This document shows, one piece after another, positions 6,171-6,193 of a stretch of 6,193 nt of DNA. Location of the stretch: NCBI GenBank assembly GCA_947488485.1, contig CANKZO010000139.1, positions 1-6,193 of the forward strand, read 5' to 3'. The translations under genes were made by a program, and so were the position numbers. Source of the stretch: Opitutia bacterium. GTDB taxonomy: Bacteria; Verrucomicrobiota; Verrucomicrobiae; Opitutales; UBA953. The notes below the pieces were generated by a model. The model searched no databases. It was not told the origin of the DNA and saw nothing but the letters and a program-made list of their open reading frames with translations. Numbering within the stretch: the first letter of the stretch is position 1; each line of letters begins with the position of its first letter.

Positions 6171-6193
6171 TGTTATCAGGGGTAGGGATAGGG
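6171..6193. other. G-tract leader upstream of the pyruvyltransferase-family gene (partial)
   Basis: The last 23 bases of the window hold three G-runs on the plus strand (6179-6182, 6185-6187, 6191-6193), separated by TA and ATA, with the third reaching the edge. They lie directly before the start codon of the leftward gene, so they are C-runs in its leader. A fourth run outside the window would complete a possible G-quadruplex. No promoter hexamers can be assigned in so short a stretch. Confidence 0.3.

Overview
The window looks like chromosomal DNA of a GC-rich member of the PVC group, most likely Verrucomicrobiota (Opitutae-like), with Planctomycetota as the main alternative. This is inferred from the gene set: a bacterial GlnRS, a secreted type I sulfatase next to an SGNH esterase, a DUF6807 ('PmoA-like') protein and a Tat-exported pyruvyltransferase-family protein. 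No rRNA or species marker is present, so the assignment is moderate. Most start codons have no convincing Shine-Dalgarno sequence.

Layout. Positions 1-1082 (+) hold the C-terminal two thirds of glutaminyl-tRNA synthetase. Positions 1083-1295 are non-coding. They carry a long inverted repeat (1089-1116 against 1199-1226) built from an 8-nt GCCTC-type unit, then a candidate promoter for the following tRNA. A complete tRNA-Ser(GGA) with encoded CCA lies at 1296-1383. Positions 1384-1544 are non-coding and contain a 12-nt tandem duplication and, at 1474-1531, a highly symmetric pair of GTAG-headed hairpins in opposite orientation. This pair has the architecture of a REP/BIME element.

On the minus strand, 3899 down to 1545, is a tight three-gene operon: secreted sulfatase, then secreted SGNH/GDSL hydrolase (5-nt gap), then a small three-helix membrane protein (11-nt overlap). 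The REP pair begins 13 nt after the last stop codon of this operon and lies between two converging transcription units. Divergent from the sulfatase, at 3987-4934 (+), is a secreted DUF6807 protein. It converges with a 409-aa Tat-signal polysaccharide pyruvyl transferase family protein (6170 down to 4941), and the two stops are only 6 bp apart.

How the parts may fit together: the right two thirds of the window encode four exported proteins. Two are recognisable hydrolases for decorated glycans (removal of sulfate and of acyl/acetyl groups), one is of unknown function but typical of glycan-degrading PVC bacteria, and one belongs to a family that adds pyruvate ketals to cell-surface sugars. A role in handling sulfated, acylated polysaccharide outside the cytoplasm is plausible but not proven. 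No CRISPR, phage, transposase or defence system is visible. The most interesting non-coding signals are the REP-like pair with compensatory base changes and the 8-nt periodic inverted repeat after glnS.
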